Below are positions 25,701-36,955 of a DNA stretch of 64,000 bases, in pieces. The position numbers and the translations under genes were made by a program. Below the pieces are notes generated by a model. The model was not told the origin of the DNA and searched no databases. It was given only the letters and a program-made list of their open reading frames with translations. The number at the start of each line of letters is the position of its first letter. Position 1 is the stretch's first letter. This stretch comes from Leptodactylus fallax. Taxonomy: Eukaryota; Chordata; Amphibia; Anura; Leptodactylidae. The stretch covers positions 163,271 through 227,270 of the forward strand of contig CAMRHE010001091.1 in NCBI GenBank assembly GCA_947044405.1, in the 5' to 3' direction.

Positions 25701-28700
25701 CTAGACCAACGCTGCACCAATAGTAAATAAACTACTCTAGCCCTGCACCAGTAGTATATAATCTACACCAGCTCTGCACCAATAGTATATAACTTACACT
25801 AGCACTGCAACAATAGTACTTATAGTACTCCAGCATTACACCAAAAGTATATAATCTACACCAACACTGCGCCAGTAGTATATACACTACACCAACACTG
25901 CACCAGTAGTATATATACACTACAGCAACACTGCGCCAGTAGTATATACACTACACCAACATTGCGCCAGTAGTATATACACTACACCAACACTGCACCA
26001 GTAGTATATACACTACACCAACACTGCGCCAGTAGTATATACACTACACCAACACTGCGCCAGTAGTATATACACTACACCAACACTGCGCCAGTAGTAT
26101 ATACACTACACCAACACTGCACCAGTAGTATATAATCTACACCAACACTGCCCCAGTAGTATATACACTACACTAACACTGCCCCAGTAGTATATACACT
26201 ACACCAACACTGCGCCAGTAGTATATACACTACAGCAACACTGCGCCAGTAGTATATACACTACACCAACACTGCACCAGTAGTATATACACTACACCAA
26301 CACTGCGCCAGTAGTATATACACTACACCAACACTGCGCCAGTAGTATATACACTACACCAACACTGCGCCAGTAGTATATACACTACACCAACACTGCT
26401 CCAGTAGTATATACACTACACCAACACTGCGCCAGTAGTATATACACTACATCAACACTGCGCCAGTAGTATATACACTACACCAACACTGCGCCAGTAG
26501 TATATACACTACACCAACACTGCGCCAGTAGTATATTCACTACACTAACACTGCCCCAGTAGTATATACACTACACCAACACTGCGCCAGTAGTATATAC
26601 ACTACACCAACACTGCGCCAGTAGTATATACACTACACCAACACTGCGCCAGTAGTATATACACTACACCAACACTGCGCCAGTAGTATATACACTACAA
26701 CAACACTGCGCCAGTAGTATATACACTACACCAACACTGCGTCAGTAGTATATACACTACACCAACACTGCGCCAGTAGTATATACACTACACCAACACT
26801 GTGCCAGTAGTATATACACTACAGCAACACTGCGCCAGTAGTATATACACTACACCAACACTGCGCCAGTAGTATATACACTACACCAACACTGCGCCAG
26901 TAGTATATACACTACACCAACACTGCGCCAGTAGTATATACACTACACCAACACTGCGCCAGCAGTATATACACTACACCAACACTGCGCCAGTAGTATA
27001 TACACTACACCAACACTGCGCCAGTAGTATATATACACTACAGCAACACTGCGCCAGTAGTATATACACTACACCAACACTGCGTCAGTAGTATATACAC
27101 TACACCAACACTGCGCCAGTAGTATATACACTACAGCAACACTGCGCCAGTAGTATATACACTACACCAACACTGCGCCAGTAGTATATACACTACACCA
27201 ACACTGCACCAGTAGTATATACACTACACCAACACTGCGTCAGTAGTATATACACTACACCAACACTGCGCCAGTAGTATATACACTACAGCAACACTGT
27301 GCCAGTAGTATATACACTACACCAACACTGCACATATAGTATATAAACTACACTAGCAATGCACCAGTAGTATATAAACTATACCAGCACTGCACCAGTA
27401 GTATATAATTACACTAGCACTGCACCAATAGTAGATAAACTGCACCAGTATTATATAATGTACACCAGCACTGCACCAGTGGTATATAATCTAGACCAAC
27501 GCTGCACCAATAGTAAATAAACTACTCTAGCCCTGCACCAGTAGTATATAATCTACACCAGCTCTGCACCAATAGTATATAAATTACACTAGCACTGCAA
27601 CAATAGTACTTATAGTACTCCAGCATTACACCAAAAGTATATAATCTACACCAACACTGCGCCAGTAGTATATACACTACACCAACACTGCACCAGTAGT
27701 ATATAATCTACACCAACACTGCACCAGTAGTATATAATCTACTCTACACCAGCACTGCACCAATAGTATATAAACTACATCAGCACTGCACCAGTAGTAT
27801 ATAAACTACACTAGCACTGCACCAATAGTAAATAAACTGCATCAGTATTATATAATCTACACCAGCACTGCACCAGTAGTATACAATCTACACCAACACT
27901 GCACCAGTAGTATATAATCTACACCAGCACTGCACCAGTAGTATAGAATATACACCAGCACTGCACCAGTAGTATTAAATCTACACCAACACTGCACCAG
28001 TAGTATTAAATCTACACCAACACTGCACCAGTAGTATATAATCTACACCAACACTGCACCAGTAGTATATAAACTGCACCAATAGTATATAAACTACACC
28101 AGCACTGCACCAGTAGTATATAATCTACACCAGCACTGCACCAGTAGTATATAATCTACACCAGCACTGCAGCAGTAGTATATAATCTACACCAGCACTG
28201 CACCAGTAGTATATAATCTATTCTACACCAGCACTGCACCAGTAGTATATAATCTACACCAACACTGCACCAGTAGTATATAATCTACACCAGCACTGCA
28301 CCAGTAGTATAGATTCTACACCAACACTGCAGCAGTAGTATATAATCTACACCAACACTGCACCAGTAGTATATAAACTACACCAGTAGTATATAAACTA
28401 CACCAATACTGCACCAATAGTATATAAACTACACCAGCACTGCACCAGTAGTATATAATCTACACCAACACTGCAGCAGTAGTATATAAACTACACCAGC
28501 ACTGCACCAGTAGTATATAATCTACACCAACACTGCAGCAGTAGTATATAAACTACACCAGCACTGCACCAGTAGTATATAATCTACACCAACACTGCAC
28601 CAGTAGTATATAATCTACATCAACACTGCACCAGTAGTATATGAACTACACCAGCACTGCACCAGTAGTATATAATTTACACCAGCACTGCACCAGTAGT

Positions 28701-31625
28701 ATATAATCTACACCAGCACTGCACCAGTAGTATATAAACTACACCAACACTGCACCAATAGTATATAAACTACACCAGCACTGCACCAGTAGTATATAAT
28801 ATACACCAACACTGCACCAGTAGTATATAATATACACCAGCACTGCACCAGTAGTATATAAACTACACCATCACTGCACCAGTAGTATATAAACTGCACC
28901 AGTAGTATATAAACTACACCAACACTGCACCAGTAGTATATAAACTGCACCAGTAGTATATAAACTACACCAGCACTGCACCAGTAGTATAGAATCTACA
29001 CCAGCATTGCACCAGTAGTATAGAATCTACACCAACACTGCACCAGTAGTATATAAACTACACCAACACTGCACCAGTAGTATATAATCTACACCAACAC
29101 TGCACCAGTAGTATAGAATCTACACCAATACTGCACCAGCAGTAAATAAACTACACCAGCACTGCACCAGTAGTATATAATTTACAACAGCACTGCACCA
29201 GTAGTATAGAATCTACACCAGCACTGCACCAGTAGTATATAATCTACACCAGCACTGCACCAGTAGTATATAATCTACACCAGCACTGCACCAGTAGTAT
29301 ATAATCTACACCAGCACTGCACCAGTAGTATATAATCTACACCAACACTGCACCAGTAGTATAGAATCTACACCAACACTGCACCAGTAGTATTAAATCT
29401 ACACCAACACTGCACCAGTAGTACTAAATCTACACCAACACTGCACCAGTAGTATATAAACTACACCAACACTGCACCAATAGTACATAAACTACACCAG
29501 CACTGCACCAGTAGTATATAATATACACCAGCACTGCACCAGTAGTATATAATCTACACCAACACTGCACCAGTAGTATTAAATCTAAACCAACACTGCA
29601 CCAGTAGTATATAATCTACACCAACACTGCACCAGTAGTATATAAACTACACCAACACTGCACCAATAGTATATAAACTACACCAGCACTGCACCAGTAG
29701 TATATAATCTACACCAGCATTGCACCAGTAGTATATAATCTACACCAGCACTGCACCAGTAGTATATAATATACACCAGCACTGCACCAGTAGTATATAA
29801 TATACACCAGCACTGCACCAGTAGTATATAATATACACCAGCACTGCACCAGTAGTATATAATATACACCAGCACTGCACCAGTAGTATATAATATACAC
29901 CAGCACTGCACCAATAGTATATAAACTACAACAACACTGCACCAGTAGTATATAAACTGCACCAGTAGTATATAAACTACACCAGCACTGCACCAGTAGT
30001 ATATAATATACACCAGCACTGCACCAGTAGTATATAATATACACCAGCACTGCACCAATAGTATATAAACTACACCAACACTGCACCAGTAGTATATAAA
30101 CTGCACCAGTAGTATATAAACTACACCAGCACTGCACCAGTAGTATAGAATCTTCACCAACACTGCACCAGCAGTATATAAACTACACCAGCACTGCACC
30201 AGTAGTACATAATCTACACCAGCACTGCACCAGTAGTATATAAACTGCACCAGTAGTATATAAACTGCACCAGCACTGCACCAGTAGTATATAATCTACA
30301 CCAACACTGCACCAGTAGTATAGAATCTACACCAACACTGCACCAGCAGTATATAAACTACACCAGCACTGCCCCAGTAGTATATAATCTACACCAACAC
30401 TGCACCAGTAGTATTAAATCTAAACCAACACTGCACCAGTAGTATATAATCTACACCAACACTGCACCAGTAGTATATAAACTACACCAGCACTGCACCA
30501 GTAGTATATACACTACACCAACACTGCGCCAGTAGTATATAATATACACCAGCACTGCACCAGTAGTATATAATATACACCAGCACTGCACCAATAGTAT
30601 ATAAACTACACCAACACTGCACCAGTAGTATATAATCTACACCAGCACTGCACCAATAGTATATAAACTACACCAACACTGCACCAGAAGTATATAAACT
30701 GCACCAGTAGTATATAAACTACACCAGCACTGCACCAGTAGTATATAATATACACCAGCACTGCACCAGTAGTATATAATATACACCAGCACTGCACCAG
30801 TAGTATATAATATACACCAGCACTGCACCAGTAGTATATAATATACACCAGCACTGCACCAGTGGTATATAAACTACACCAGCACTGCACCAATAGTATA
30901 TAAACTACACCAACACTGCACCAGTAGTATATAAACTGCACCAGTAGTATATAATCTACACCAGCACTGCACCAGTAGTATATAATCTACAGCAGCACTG
31001 CACCAGTAGTATAGAATCTACACCAGCACTGCACCAGTAGTATATAAACTACACCAGCACTGCACCAGTAGTATATAATTTACACCAACACTGCAGCAGT
31101 AGTATATAAACTACACCAGCACTGCACCAGTAGTATATAATCTACACCAACACTGCACCAGTAGTATATAATCTACATCAACACTGCACCAGTAGTATAT
31201 AAACTACACCAGCACTGCACCAGTAGTATATAATATACACCAGCACTGCACCAGTAGTATATAATATACACCAGCACTGCACCAGTAGTATATAATATAC
31301 ACCAGCACTGCACCAGTAGTATATAATCTACATCAACACTGCACCAGTAGTATATAAACTACACCAGCACTGCACCAGTAGTATATACTCTACACCAACA
31401 CTGCACCAGTAGTATATAAACTACACCAGCACTGCACCAGTAGTATATACTCTACACCAACACTGCACCAGTAGTATATAATATACACCAGCACTGCACC
31501 AGTAGTATAGACTCTACACCAACACTGCACCAGCAGTATATAACCTACACCAACACTGCACCAGTAGTATATAAACTGCACCAGCACTGCACCAGTAGTA
31601 TATAATCTACATCAGCACTCCACCA
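22800..31625. repeat. 31-bp minisatellite array, 8.8 kb, with two sequence classes
   Basis: There are about 280 copies of a 31-bp unit. One class reads GCGCCAGTAGTATATACACT followed by ACACCAACACT and fills about 22870-25190 and 25870-27320. A more diverged class has CACTGCACCAGTAGTATATAA plus TCTACACCAGCA or ACTACACCAGCA, and fills about 25200-25860 and 27330-31600. The block at 25631-25880 recurs at 27421-27670 with the same private variants. Each first-class unit includes the imperfect palindrome GTAGTATATACACTAC. Open frames on the minus strand (up to 190 codons) are repeat artefacts. Confidence 0.96.
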
Positions 31626-31639
31626 TTTGTATGGTCTAT

Positions 31640-31841
31640 ATACATGTAGTACAATGGAGATAATCTCCATGTATAGAATATAATGTATAATATATATATG
31701 TGTGTGTGTGTAGGGAATACAATGCATTTGAACTATATGTGTATAATGTGTATGTAGAGAGTACAATGTATATAATCCCTATCTATAGTATACAATGTGT
31801 ATAATATAAATGTATATGATGTGTATGTAGAGAATACAATG
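31640..31841. repeat. Degenerate AT-rich ~29-bp repeat, first segment
   Basis: Loose repetition of TATAATCTCTATGTATAGAA and TACAATGTATATAATGTG is seen here. The same motif resumes at about 33442-33547, 33812-34110, 35040-35180 and 36763-36825, on the far side of each inserted element. It looks like one old array that was split by transposons. A TGTGTGTG run sits at about 31698-31710. Confidence 0.6.
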
Positions 31842-31843
31842 TA

Positions 31844-33439
31844 CAGGGCGGAAAAAAAAGTAATTAGTCAGCCCCCAATTGTGCAAGTTCTCCCACTTAT
31901 AAAGATGAGGCCGGCCTGTAATTGTCATCATAGGTAGACCTCAACTATGAGAGACAAAATGAGAAAACTAATCCAGAAAATCACATTGTCTGATTTTTAA
32001 AGAATTTATTTGCAAATTATGGTGGAAAATAAGTATTTGGTCACCTACAAACAAGCAAGATTTCTGTCTCTCCCAGCCCTGTAACTTCTCCTTTAAGAGG
32101 CTCCTCTGTCCTCCACTCATTACCTGTAGTAATGGCTCCTGTTTGACATTGTTATCAGTATAAAAGACTCCTGTCCACAACCTCAGTCACACTCCAAACT
32201 CCACTATGGTGAAGACCAAAGAGCTGTGGAAGGACCAGAAACAAAATGGTAGCCCTGCACCAGGCGGGGAAGACTGAATCTGCAATAGGCAAGCAGCTTG
32301 GTGTGAAGAAATCACCTGTGGGAGCAATAATTAGAAAATGGAAGACATACAAGACCACTGATAATCTCCCTCCATCAGGGGCTCCACGCAAGATCTCACC
32401 CCGTGGGGTCAAAATGATCACAAGAACGGTGAGCAAAAATCCCAGAACCACACGGGGGACCTAGTGAGTGACCTGCAGAAAGCTGGGACTAACATAACAA
32501 AGGCTACCGTCAGTAACACACTACGCCGCCAGGGACTCAGATCCTGCAGTGCCAGACGTGTCCCCCTGCTTAAGCCAGTACATATCCGGGCCCGTCTGAA
32601 GTTTGCTGGAGAGCATTTGGATGTTCCAGAAGAGTATTGGGAGAATGTCATATGGTCAGATGAAACCAAAGTAGAACTGTTTGGTAGAAACACAACTCGT
32701 GGTGTTTGGAGGAGAGTGAATGCTGAGTTGTATCCAGAGAACACCAGACCTACTGTGAAGCATGGGGGGGCAACATCATGTATGGGGCTGTTTCTCTGCA
32801 AAGGGACCAGGACGACTGATCCGTGTACATGAAAGAATGAATGGGGCCATGTATGGTGAGATTGTGAGTGCAAACCTCCTTCCATCAGCAAGGGCACTGA
32901 AGATGAAACGTGGCTGGGTCTGTCAGCATGACAATGATCCCAAGCACACTGCCAGGGCAACGAAGGAGCGGCTTCGTAAGAAGCATTACAAGGTCCTGGA
33001 GTGGCCTAGCCAGTCTCCAGATCTCAGCCCCATAGAAAACCTTTGGAGGGAGGTGAAAGTCCATGTTGTCCAGCGACAGCCCCAAAACATCCCTGCTCTA
33101 GAGGAGATCTGCATGGAGGAATGGGCCAACATACCAGCAACAGTGTGTGCCAACCTTGTGAAGACTTACAGGAAACGTTTCACCTCTGTCATTGCCAACA
33201 AAGGAGATAGAACAAAGGATTGAGATGAACTTTTGTTATTGACCAAATACTTATTTTCCACCATAATTTGCTAATAAATTCTTTAAAAATCAGACAATGT
33301 GATTTTCTGGATTAGTTTTCTCATTGTGTCTCTCATAGTTGAGGTCTACCTATGATGACAATTACAGGCCGGCCTCATCTTTATAAGTGGGAGAACTTGC
33401 ACAATTGGGGGCTGACTAAATACTTTTTTTTCCCCACTG
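31844..33439 (+). mobile_element. Tc1-like transposon, copy 1, with complete ends
   Basis: This 1596-bp element has inverted terminal repeats of about 199 bp (31844-32042 and 33241-33439) and is flanked by TA on both sides (31842-31843 and 33440-33441), the Tc1/mariner target duplication. The left tip CAGGGCGGAAAAAAAAGT differs slightly from the inverse of the right tip CAGTGGGGAAAAAAAAGT. A broken transposase lies between the repeats. The intact ends suggest it could have been moved by a transposase supplied elsewhere. Confidence 0.95.
32206..33223 (+). pseudogene. Tc1-like transposase, frameshifted (DD34E)
   Basis: The frame starts at ATG 32206 (MVKTKEL...), as in full-length Tc1-like relatives, and ends at TGA 33221-33223. 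The N-terminal paired-type helix-turn-helix region is seen in [16 protein letters not shown]. Catalytic residues are visible: Asp in VIWSDETKVELFG, Asp in CQHDNDPKH, Glu in [11 protein letters not shown], with 34 residues between the last two. Compared with the family I infer a 2-bp loss near 32240, loss of one G in the run near 32455-32459 (which creates a TAG), and two single-base losses near 32764-32790. All catalytic residues are retained despite these breaks. Confidence 0.88.
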
Positions 33440-33441
33440 TA

Positions 33442-33547
33442 TATGTAGAAAGTAGAATGTATATAATCTCTATGTACAGAATAAAAAGTATATAATCTAT
33501 ATGTCTATAAAGTGTGTGGAGAGAATACAAAGTATATGAGCTGTATG
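33442..33547. repeat. Degenerate AT-rich repeat, segment between Tc1 and MITE
   Basis: This is a continuation of the TATATAATCTCTATGTA-type repeat, cut by Tc1 copy 1 on the left and the foldback MITE on the right. Confidence 0.5.
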
Positions 33548-33811
33548 TCACAAGGCATCATGGGAAAGGAGCTGGGGAGCTCATGCGCCCTCTGTTGGAT
33601 GTAACAGATCCTCAGTTTGCTTTTGACTCACCGAGTCTTGAGACAGCAAAAGGGATTTTAGCCAAGCCAGCTTCACTTATCTGCATACAGCGCTGTTTCA
33701 GGATTTTTGATTTTTGTCTCAAGACTCGGTGAGTGAAAAGCAAACTGAGGATCTGTTACATCCAACAGAGGGCGCATGAGCTCCCAGCTCCTTTCCCATA
33801 ATGCCTTGTGA
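33548..33811. mobile_element. Foldback MITE, 264 bp, near-perfect palindrome
   Basis: Two arms of about 95-100 bp are near-perfect reverse complements. The left arm begins TCACAAGGCATCATGGGAAA and the right arm ends TCCCATAATGCCTTGTGA. The arms share an inner sequence with CATGCGCCCTCTGTTGGATG and its complement, and meet around a ~70-bp centre containing ACAGCGCTGT. Both flanks carry TATG (33544-33547 and 33812-33815), consistent with a 4-bp target duplication. It has no coding capacity. I cannot assign a superfamily. Confidence 0.8.
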
Positions 33812-34411
33812 TATGTAGATGCTTAGTAGAGGGTGAAAGGCAACTCAAAACTCTACACACCTTCACTGGTGCTCTCCTCAAGGAGAGATGTCCCTGTCCA
33901 TATGAGATGTATGTGCATAATCTATTGGTAGAGAGTTCAATGTATATAATCTCGATGTATAAAATACAATGTATATAATGTGTATGTAGAGATTAGATTG
34001 TATATGATCTATAGAGAGAGTAAAATGTATATAATCTCTATGTGTATGATCTGTATGTAAACAATCCATATTTATCGATCATCTCTATGTATATAATCTC
34101 TATACATAGAACACAGTGGGGCAGATCGGACATCTCTTGTGTCTCAGCCAGGAACTGGTGGAGACTCCCATTATAACTGGTGAATCTGTGGGGCTGAGAT
34201 GTCCCTGGCCTGCCCCTCTCCACTCACATTCACACCGCGTGGCAAGTCAGTGGCGGGGGAATTGTGATTGATAAATCTGCCCCAATGTATACGAGCTATC
34301 CCGGGCAATATCCGGTGCACTTGCACAATATCCTTTATATTACATTGCAGGTAGTGGGGCAGGATCTGACTATGTGATTGTGCACCTGCATATTAGTCAT
34401 TATATTACATA
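33812..34411. other. Degenerate repeat plus possible small MITE
   Basis: Positions 33812-34110 again hold the diffuse TGTATATAATCTC repeat. From 34118 to 34283 there is a non-tandem segment bounded by GGGGCAGAT and ATCTGCCCC, described separately. Positions 34284-34411 are unremarkable; no gene is seen. Confidence 0.5.
34118..34283. mobile_element. Possible short MITE with GGGGCAGAT ends
   Basis: This 166-bp segment is bounded by inverted GGGGCAGAT (34118-34126) and ATCTGCCCC (34275-34283). TTGATAAATCTGCCCC-type termini occur in dispersed repeats of frogs as I recall. The inverted match is only 9 bp, so the assignment is tentative. Confidence 0.4.
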
Positions 34412-34975
34412 ACAGGAGGTGGGGCAACTCTGAATACAGGAAGTGGGGCAATTCTGAATAGAGGAAGTGGGGCAACTCTGAATACAGGAAGTGGGGCAAC
34501 TCTGAATACAGGAAGTGGGGCAACTCTGAATACAGGAAGTGGGGCAACTCTGAATACAGGAGGTGGGGTTACTCTGAATACAGGAGGTGGGGTTACTCTG
34601 AATACAGGAAGTGGGGCAACTCTGAATACAGGAAGTGGGGCAACTCTGAATACAGGAAGTGGGGCAACTCTGAATACAGGAAGTGGGGCAACTCTGAATA
34701 CAGGAGGTGGGGTTACTCTGAATACAGGAGGTGGGGTTACTCTGAATACAGGAAGTGGGGCAACTCTGAATACAGGAAGTGGGGCAACTCTGAATACAGG
34801 AAGTGGGGGAACTCTGAATACAGGAGGTGGGGTTACTCTGAATACAGGAGGTGGGGTTACTCTGAATACAGGAAGTGGGGCAACTCTGAATACAGGAAGT
34901 GGGGCAACTCTGAATACAGGAAGTGGGGCAACTCTGAACACAGGAAGTAGAGCAAATTAACACAGGAAATGGGGC
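34412..34975. repeat. 24-bp minisatellite
   Basis: There are about 23 copies of the 24-bp unit TCTGAATACAGGAAGTGGGG plus CAAC. A variant with GGAGGTGGGGTTAC occurs in pairs at about 34561, 34705 and 34825, that is 144 and 120 bp apart (6 and 5 units), showing block amplification. The open frames on the minus strand (up to 200 codons, repeating CIQSCPTS) are repeat artefacts. Confidence 0.94.
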
Positions 34976-35146
34976 AGGATCTGACTGTATTTTGGTATGC
35001 ACATTGATGAGACTATGTTAATGGAGAACGTGGTGCCCTTTCTTCCTTCATTCCTTTTATGTATATGAGCTATACATATAAAAACCAATATGCAGTACAT
35101 AATCTATATGTATAACAAGCCAGGTATATGATCAGTTTGTAAAGAA

Positions 35147-35181
<35 letters not shown>
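34976..35181. other. Short AT-rich spacer ending in an (AT)n run
   Basis: The spacer is non-coding. It ends in about 30 bp of alternating AT (35150-35181), into which Tc1 copy 2 has inserted; TA-rich DNA is the preferred Tc1 target. Confidence 0.7.
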
Positions 35182-35184
<3 letters not shown>

Positions 35185-36760
35185 TACAGACCAAAAGTTT
35201 GGACACACCTTCTCATTCCAAGAGTTTTCTGTATTTTCATGGCTATAAAAATTGTAGATTCACACTGAAGGCATCAAAACTATGAATTACCACATGTGGA
35301 ATTATAGACTTACCAAAAAGTGTGACACAACTGAAAATATGTCTTCTATTCTAGGTTCTTCAAAGTAGCCACCTTTTGCTTTGATTACTGCTTTGCACAC
35401 TCTTGGCATTCTCTTGATGAGCTTCAAGAGGTAGTCACCTGAAATGGTTTTCACTTCACAGGTGTGCCCTGTCAGGTTTAATAAGTGGGATTTCTTGCCT
35501 TATAAATGGGGTTGGGACCATCAGTTGTGTTGTTCAGAAGTCAGGTGGATACACAGCTGATAGTCCTACTGAATGGAGTGTTAGAATTTGTATTATAGCA
35601 AGAAAAAAGCAGCTAAGTAAAGAAAAACGAGTGGCCATCATTACTTTAAGAAATGAAGGTCAGTCAGTCCGAAAAATTGGGAAAACTTTGAAAGTGTCCC
35701 CAAGTGCAGTGGCCAAAACCATCAAGCGCTACAAAGAAACTGGCTCACATGAGGACCGCCCCAGGAAAGGAAGGCCAAGAGTCACCTCTGCTGCGGAGGA
35801 TAAGTTCATCCGAGTCACCAGCCTCAGAAATGGCAGGTTAACAGCAGCTCAGATTAGAGACCAGGTCAATGCCACACAGAGTTCTAGCAGCAGACACATC
35901 TCTACAACAACTGTTAAGAGGAGACTGTGTGCAGCAGGCCTTCATGGTAAAATAGCTGCTAGGAAACCACTGCTAAGGACAGGCAACAAGCACAAGAAGA
36001 ACACAAGGAATGGACATTAGACCTGTGGAAATCTGGGCTTTGGTCTGATGAGTCCACATTTGAGATCTTTGGTTCCAACCACCGTGTCTTTGTGCGAGGC
36101 AGAAAAGGTGAAGGAATGGACTCTACATGCCTGGATCCCACCGTGACGCATGGAGGAGGAGGTGTGATGGTGTGGGGGGGCTTTGCTGGTGACACTGGTG
36201 GGGATTTATTCTGAACCAGCATGGTTACCACAGCATCTTGCAGCGGCATGCTATTCCATCTGGTTTGCGTTTAGTTGGACCATCATTTTTTTTCAACAGG
36301 ACAATGACCCCAAACACCTCCAGACTGTGTAAGGGCTATGTGACCAAGAAGCAGAGTGATGGGGTGCTACGCCAGATGACCTGGCCTCCACAGTCACCAG
36401 ACCTGAACCCAATCCAGATGGACCGCAGAGTGAAGGCAAAAGGGCCAACAAGTGCTAAGCATCTCTGGGAACTCCTTCAAGACTGTTGGAAGACCATTTC
36501 AGGTGACTACCTCTTGAAGCTCCTCAAGAGAATGCCAAGAGTGTGCAAAGCAGTAATCAAAGCAAAAGGTGGCTACTTTGAAGAACCTAGAATATAAGAC
36601 ATATTTTCAGTTGTTTCACACTTTTTTGGTAAGTATATAATTCCACATGTGGTAATTCATAGTTTTGATGCCTTCAGTGTGAATCTACAATTTTTATAGT
36701 CATGAAAATACAGAAAACTCTTGGAATGAGAAGGTGTGTCCAAACTTTTGGTCTGTACTG
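35182..36760 (+). mobile_element. Tc1-like transposon, copy 2, different family
   Basis: This 1579-bp element starts CAGTACAGACCAAAAGTTTG and ends with its inverse. The inverted repeats are about 266 bp (35182-35447 and 36494-36760), and the right one overlaps the 3' end of the transposase. TA flanks both ends (35180-35181 and 36761-36762). Its termini and transposase differ from copy 1, so two Tc1 lineages have inserted within 2 kb of each other. Confidence 0.95.
35595..36597 (+). pseudogene. Tc1-like transposase, inactivated
   Basis: The frame begins at ATA-GCA-AGA-AAA-AAG (35595), where relatives have ATG; the start codon therefore appears lost. It reads openly through a helix-turn-helix region (SVRKIGKTLKVSPSAVAKTI) and a GRPR-type basic motif (RKGRPRVTS) to a stop at 36018-36020. 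An inferred deletion near 35998, just before NTRNGH, shifts the frame. The first catalytic Asp survives in the string WSDESTFEIFG, and the second lies in a shifted frame at about 36300 (DNDPK). In the 3' open piece (36238-36597) the expected catalytic Glu of the PIE motif is Gln (CAG, 36415-36417), and about five residues after it are missing. It cannot encode an active enzyme. Confidence 0.88.
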
Positions 36761-36824
36761 TATATATATAATGTATGTTGAGTTTATAGAATACAATGTA
36801 TACTGCATGACCTACATGTATAGG

Positions 36825-36955
36825 GTGATCAGTGGTTTGAATCCGACCTAAGACAAATTCTGTTTGTATGTTCTCTGCATGTTGTGGAGAAAGACTGATA
36901 GGGAAGTGTGAGCCCTATATGTGACGTGACTGACAATGTCTGTAATGCTTCTCCT
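36825..36955 (+). mobile_element. Diverged tRNA-type SINE remnant
   Basis: The segment contains GGTTTGAATCC (36834-36844), close to the tRNA B-box GGTTCGAATCC. TTTGTATGTTCTCTGCATGT and ACTGATAGGGAA...TGTGAGCCC follow, strings shared with an old dispersed vertebrate/amphibian SINE as I remember it. The A box is not clear. The 33-bp array starts where the expected SINE tail would continue. Confidence 0.5.

Noticed and set aside
20121..31625. CRISPR-like direct repeats
   Set aside because: Units are contiguous without unique spacers, arrays are kilobases long, and the setting is a vertebrate intron with no cas genes.
32155..33085. Minus-strand open frames opposite Tc1 copy 1
   Set aside because: They are shadows of the transposase coding sequence on the other strand.
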